From CAYWCV01 sp964629885 (GTDB lineage Bacteria > Bacteroidota > Rhodothermia > Balneolales > CAYWCV01), in assembly GCA_964629885.1 (NCBI GenBank), contig CAZVRJ010000051.1, positions 1-16,807 of the forward strand: 16,807 bases of DNA, read 5' to 3'. This document shows, piece after piece, positions 13,342 to 16,807 of this stretch (position 1 is its first letter; every line of letters starts with the position of its first letter). Below the pieces are notes generated by a model. The model saw nothing but the letters and a program-made list of their open reading frames with translations, made no database searches and was not told where the DNA came from. The position numbers and the translations under genes are program-made.

Positions 13342-16300
13342 TCACTTGAGTAGTGTCACCTTATTCGTCAGTACACCAAAAGAACCCTCTAGTCGAATGA
13401 GATAAACGCCGCTCGAAAGACCTGCGGCATCAATCTGCAATCTGTGCTGCCCTGCTTGATGTTGGGCACTCACAACCGTGCGAACTAGACGACCTGTCAC
13501 ATCGTATAGTTTAACGTTGATGTGATCGCTTGAGGGCAAGTCGAATGATATCGTAGTTGCAGGATTGAACGGGTTCGGATAAGCGGGATGAAGAACAGCT
13601 TTTTGGGGTAAATCAGCTAATTCGTCATCATTGCTCGATGTAACATAATTCCCGTTGTACAGGAACCACAATGTATTGTAAGCTGCCACGCCAATGTTCA
13701 AAGCCGTCACCTCCTGATTGGCAAAGTTATAGAATAAAAGTGCCGTGTTGCTAGGCGATGTGAACGTCAAAAACCGATCGTCAGGCGAAAAAGATGGTCG
13801 CCAGCTGTCTGTAAGGTTGAAACTAGGTAAATCTAACGGGGCTACGACACCCTGCTCAAAGTTTGCAACCACGATATCGGTATTTTGCGCCGTCATAGTG
13901 TTGAACGTGATCCAATCGGTGCGCCGAGAGCTATAATTGATGTTACCGATGCTCACACTAGATGGCTGCGCCGGTACGAGGTTGTATATCTTGCCTATCT
14001 GAAAGTCGATTTCGAAGATGCTCCAATATTCAGACGACCCCGATCTCAAATTGAGCTTATTCAAGGCATCGAATGCGATCTTTGGTACGTCTGGGTTCGG
14101 CGACCATGCAAACACATCGGGATATAATATGGTATTTGTGTTCACTCCACGACCAGTTGACTCAGGTTCGAGTGGTATAGATGCAATCTGTTCGCCGTTA
14201 TAAATGTACATTGTCGCATCATTGATGTACCCACTTACCAGTGCGACGTAGCTTCCAGTTGGATCTATACTGGCATTCCATAAGTCGCCCGGAGAAAACA
14301 GGTATAAGTTGGGAAACTCATACACCTGCATGTCGCTTAAATCGACGTAACCCAGTTTGAAGTTTTGATTGATGAACCAAAGCTCTCTTCCACGCACAGT
14401 TGTCGTGATTTGTGCGATATCTGCTGTTTGTTGGTCGACACGCACTCGCGCTGCTGAATTCTGGATTATACCAAAAGAAGGAAGCGGATTCGTTAAATCT
14501 AAAATACCTATGCGTCCGTCGCTGGTAACAACCGCCACCAAGTTGCGCTCGCCTTTTATCGGTGGAACTGGTGGAACAGTTGGGGCTGGTCCTTCGTCGT
14601 CATCGTCGCCAGGTGATGGCGGAGGCGGAGGGTTTGGATCTGGATTTGGATTTGGGTTCGGGTTTTCGGAAGTGTCGGTAATGCCCACTGTGTTAAACGC
14701 CTGACGCACTACATTTACTTCTTGCGAATTCGACCCATGGAGGTCTGCGGCTGCTTGGATAATGGCTCTGCGTCCATCGAGGAACTGACTACTTTTAGTC
14801 ATATAATTTTTTAGCGCCCGATAGTAAATCTTCTCCGTCTTTTCAGCTCCTATTGCTTTAACAATGATTATTGCAGCTCTATTTGGAATGCCGCTATTAA
14901 CGTGTACCCCTCCATTGTCTTCGTTCGCCGACATCTGCTGATACTCAGACATATGGGCCGGCTGCCTGAACGCTTGGAACAGTTGACTACTTCCAGGGTT
15001 TTCCATGTCGCGTAATGCAACGCCAAAACCAGGCTTCATAATGTCTTCGCCCATCAAGTAGTTCCTGCGTTCAACAAACATGCCAAATACATCAGCCATA
15101 GACTCATTCAGCGCTCCTGGCTGAAATTGGTACACTAAATTTGCTGTAAACTCAATTACACCGTGACTCATTTCATGACCGGCAACATCGAGAGACTTAG
15201 CAAACGGCAGAAATACTTGATCACCATCGCCATACGCCATGAATCTTCCACTCCAAAAGGCGTTGTCCATTGGTTTTCCTTGATTTGTAACATGGATGAT
15301 GCTGATCATGCTTGTGCCTTTGTCATCGAAACTATTCCGATTGTGCACAGTTCGAAAATAATCATAGGTTATTGTGGCGTTCACATATGCAGAAACGGAT
15401 GTCTGATTGGGCCATGTGTTGTTCTCAGATGCAACGAAAAACAGATCGGTATTCGGTGTTATATCTTTACCATTAGCCGTAAGCAAAAACTGTCCGCCGA
15501 TGATTTCTGAGCTTAAACTAGACTGAGCTTTATTCATATTTGGCAGATCCCAAAGCATGAGATATGTTCCCGATGGATCCCTGTACGTCCTAAAGGTCTT
15601 GTTCTGCCCCATGAGATCCGTTCCATTAGCATTTTGGAACGTCCCACTAAGATTCTGAGTATAATCGGGTCGGAAGGGTGTGAGTCCAGTTGAGATATTG
15701 ATTGCTTTCTCTGGAGATGTTGGGAGATCTAGTTTGCTCAAAATATGGTCCATTGAACATATCTGATTAATACGATTCAATATCTCACCAGTCTGAGCGT
15801 CCATGATAACTGTCTCCCTGTGAGACATTCCGGCATGATATTTTAGCTCATAAACACTTCTAGCACCCTCTTGGGTTACGTACACGTACGCATTAGCCGT
15901 TGGCTGCGCGATGCCTAACCATCGTTGGTAAACATTTGGGAAATCCATTTCCAGACCTTCAGATGTCAGTAACGATTTCATTCGGTTGATGGCTTCCTTC
16001 GAATCGAATGCATAATTCAGCTCCATATCTGGAGTATGCTGTATGGTACCGTTAACCTGAAAGATGGCTCCATCGTAGTTAGTATGCACAATAAGTTCAG
16101 ACCCCCATACCGGAACGCCATTAAAGCGCTGTTCAAAACGTACTTGTTGAAAACCAAGCTCATCGTTTGTGATCTTCGTGAGTTTCAACTCATCTGAAGG
16201 TTTTGTCAAGCCTAGCTCAGAAGCGTAAAGATCAAGCAGTCCAAGCACTACTCCAGCTGTGAAAAGAGTGTCGTTCGCAGTTTGTTTTGCGGGGATCTTG

Positions 16301-16641
16301 TACGTATTTGGTCGAACTGAAATCCATGTCGATACGCCCTGTTGAGATGGAGTCTGACTGCTGAAAAGGATACTCTCATCTGAATACTTGTTGACTGTAA
16401 TACCATCCCAATCTGATATGTTGGCAGGAGTAAGTAATGCGCTCCCACGATGGACAGCACCTGACTTTAAGTTACTTGAGCTGAATCCTGCGGTCTTTTG
16501 CGGCAACCAGTTGGTCGATGCTTGTGGCGTAGGAATTGGCGGAAGAGGCCGGGGGTCGATCATCTGTCGCTGCTGAGCATTCAAGACACATGTGGCTGCG
16601 AACAGATAAAAAACTAGAACTAAAGCAAAGCGAGGTTTCAT
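13342..16641 (-). CDS. Secreted M4 (thermolysin-family) metalloprotease with beta-propeller-like region and T9SS sorting domain
   Basis: Exported zinc protease of 1099 residues. Residues 1-22 are a signal peptide (cut after LNA). About 60-290 is a propeptide of FTP/PepSY type (RFNGVPVWGSELIVH; VIMDAQTGEIL). About 295-655 is the M4 catalytic domain: zinc ligands His489 and His493 in HEMSH, Glu490 as catalytic base, Glu513 in NESMADVFG as third ligand and His580 in NGGVHVNSG as transition-state His. A low-complexity Asn-Pro/Pro/Asp linker (659-690; DNA about 14572-14667) follows. About 698-1000 resembles TolB/PD40-like propeller blades (FSPDDRFLTF; WSPNPDVPKIAF). Residues 1014-1099 are a type IX secretion C-terminal domain (YPNPFNPATT, VKLYDVTGRLVRT, AGLSSGVYLIRL). 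Expected role: protein degradation outside the cell or on its surface. It is convergent with the lipoprotein gene (27-bp gap). No strong ribosome binding site is seen. Confidence 0.95.
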   Translation of the reverse strand: MKPRFALVLVFYLFAATCVLNAQQRQMIDPRPLPPIPTPQASTNWLPQKTAGFSSSNLKSGAVHRGSALLTPANISDWDGITVNKYSDESILFSSQTPSQQGVSTWISVRPNTYKIPAKQTANDTLFTAGVVLGLLDLYASELGLTKPSDELKLTKITNDELGFQQVRFEQRFNGVPVWGSELIVHTNYDGAIFQVNGTIQHTPDMELNYAFDSKEAINRMKSLLTSEGLEMDFPNVYQRWLGIAQPTANAYVYVTQEGARSVYELKYHAGMSHRETVIMDAQTGEILNRINQICSMDHILSKLDLPTSPEKAINISTGLTPFRPDYTQNLSGTFQNANGTDLMGQNKTFRTYRDPSGTYLMLWDLPNMNKAQSSLSSEIIGGQFLLTANGKDITPNTDLFFVASENNTWPNQTSVSAYVNATITYDYFRTVHNRNSFDDKGTSMISIIHVTNQGKPMDNAFWSGRFMAYGDGDQVFLPFAKSLDVAGHEMSHGVIEFTANLVYQFQPGALNESMADVFGMFVERRNYLMGEDIMKPGFGVALRDMENPGSSQLFQAFRQPAHMSEYQQMSANEDNGGVHVNSGIPNRAAIIIVKAIGAEKTEKIYYRALKNYMTKSSQFLDGRRAIIQAAADLHGSNSQEVNVVRQAFNTVGITDTSENPNPNPNPDPNPPPPPSPGDDDDEGPAPTVPPVPPIKGERNLVAVVTSDGRIGILDLTNPLPSFGIIQNSAARVRVDQQTADIAQITTTVRGRELWFINQNFKLGYVDLSDMQVYEFPNLYLFSPGDLWNASIDPTGSYVALVSGYINDATMYIYNGEQIASIPLEPESTGRGVNTNTILYPDVFAWSPNPDVPKIAFDALNKLNLRSGSSEYWSIFEIDFQIGKIYNLVPAQPSSVSIGNINYSSRRTDWITFNTMTAQNTDIVVANFEQGVVAPLDLPSFNLTDSWRPSFSPDDRFLTFTSPSNTALLFYNFANQEVTALNIGVAAYNTLWFLYNGNYVTSSNDDELADLPQKAVLHPAYPNPFNPATTISFDLPSSDHINVKLYDVTGRLVRTVVSAQHQAGQHRLQIDAAGLSSGVYLIRLEGSFGVLTNKVTLLK

Positions 16642-16762
16642 GAGATTGCGAGATTAAGGATGCATTGATTGTCAATTATAAGACACCACAATAAAATGCA
16701 CTTTTCACGCTTCGATCATATCATGAATGGAGCAATCTGTATCACAAAATATATTAAACGAA

Positions 16763-16798
16763 GAAAGCCCCAGAGTCAGTTGCGACAGTGGGGCTTTC
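16763..16798. terminator. Hairpin terminator at the right edge, probably for a gene beyond the window
   Basis: GAAAGCCCCA (16763-16772) and TGGGGCTTTC (16789-16798) form a perfect 10-bp stem; GTC/GAC inside the loop can extend it. A-rich DNA on the left and CTTT at the right arm fit a bidirectional intrinsic terminator. Read on the minus strand it is followed by TTCGTTTAATATATTTT. It lies upstream of the protease start, so it should end a minus-strand gene located to the right of 16807, or be shared by two units. The 90 bp between it and the protease start (16673-16762) hold no gene; the protease promoter should be there. Confidence 0.65.
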
Positions 16799-16807
16799 GG
16801 GGTAAAA

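Noticed and set aside
14369..14704. Plus-strand frame ending in a Gly/Phe-rich repeat (GSGFGFGFGF)
   Set aside because: This is the complement of the Asn-Pro/Pro linker of the M4 protease, not an independent Gly-rich protein.

Overview
The window looks like chromosomal DNA from the Bacteroidota/Chlorobi side of the bacterial tree. The best evidence is the large secreted protease at the right end, whose C-terminus is a type IX secretion sorting domain with a YPNPFNPATT-type motif. That motif is common in Ignavibacteria and Kapabacteria-like lineages as well as Bacteroidota. A DUF4296-like lipoprotein, a short RsmI paralogue, weak use of Shine-Dalgarno sites and several non-ATG starts agree with this. 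The exact lineage is an inference. I see no tRNA, rRNA, CRISPR array, phage module or transposase.

Layout. 1-2536: a lipoprotein esterase with a CBM48-like N-terminal domain, then a DUF819 membrane protein, both on +. 2538-3368: an alpha/beta hydrolase (monoacylglycerol-lipase type) on -, convergent with the DUF819 gene across 1 bp. 3464-5932: a three-gene + cluster made of a membrane-anchored protein with a class A beta-lactamase-like fold but no catalytic residues, a cytidylate kinase-like protein (PF13189 type) and a small DUF3592-like membrane protein. 5931-6322: a non-coding convergent intergenic element of nested GATC-rich repeats. It has identical 62-bp tandem copies, a 100-N assembly gap, and inverted 9-bp ends lying against both stop codons. 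6323-7498: a short RsmI-like methyltransferase and an ankyrin-repeat protein on -, separated by a good terminator.

7701-11501: ettA (translation throttle ABC-F), a terminator, a secreted cell-wall amidase and uridine kinase, on +. 11479-12222: type III pantothenate kinase (coaX) on -, overlapping the 3' end of udk tail to tail. 12282-13314: an SDR oxidoreductase and a DUF4296-like lipoprotein, probably co-transcribed. 13342-16641: a 1099-residue M4 (thermolysin-family) metalloprotease carrying a Pro/Asp-rich linker, a beta-propeller-like region and a T9SS sorting domain. The right edge holds a hairpin terminator that probably belongs to a gene outside the window.

Most genes are housekeeping (translation, nucleotide salvage, CoA synthesis, wall turnover) or envelope and secreted hydrolases. 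The least ordinary items are the degenerate beta-lactamase-like protein in its cluster, the repeat element at 5931-6322, and the protease-propeller fusion. I do not see a convincing new defence or mobile system.
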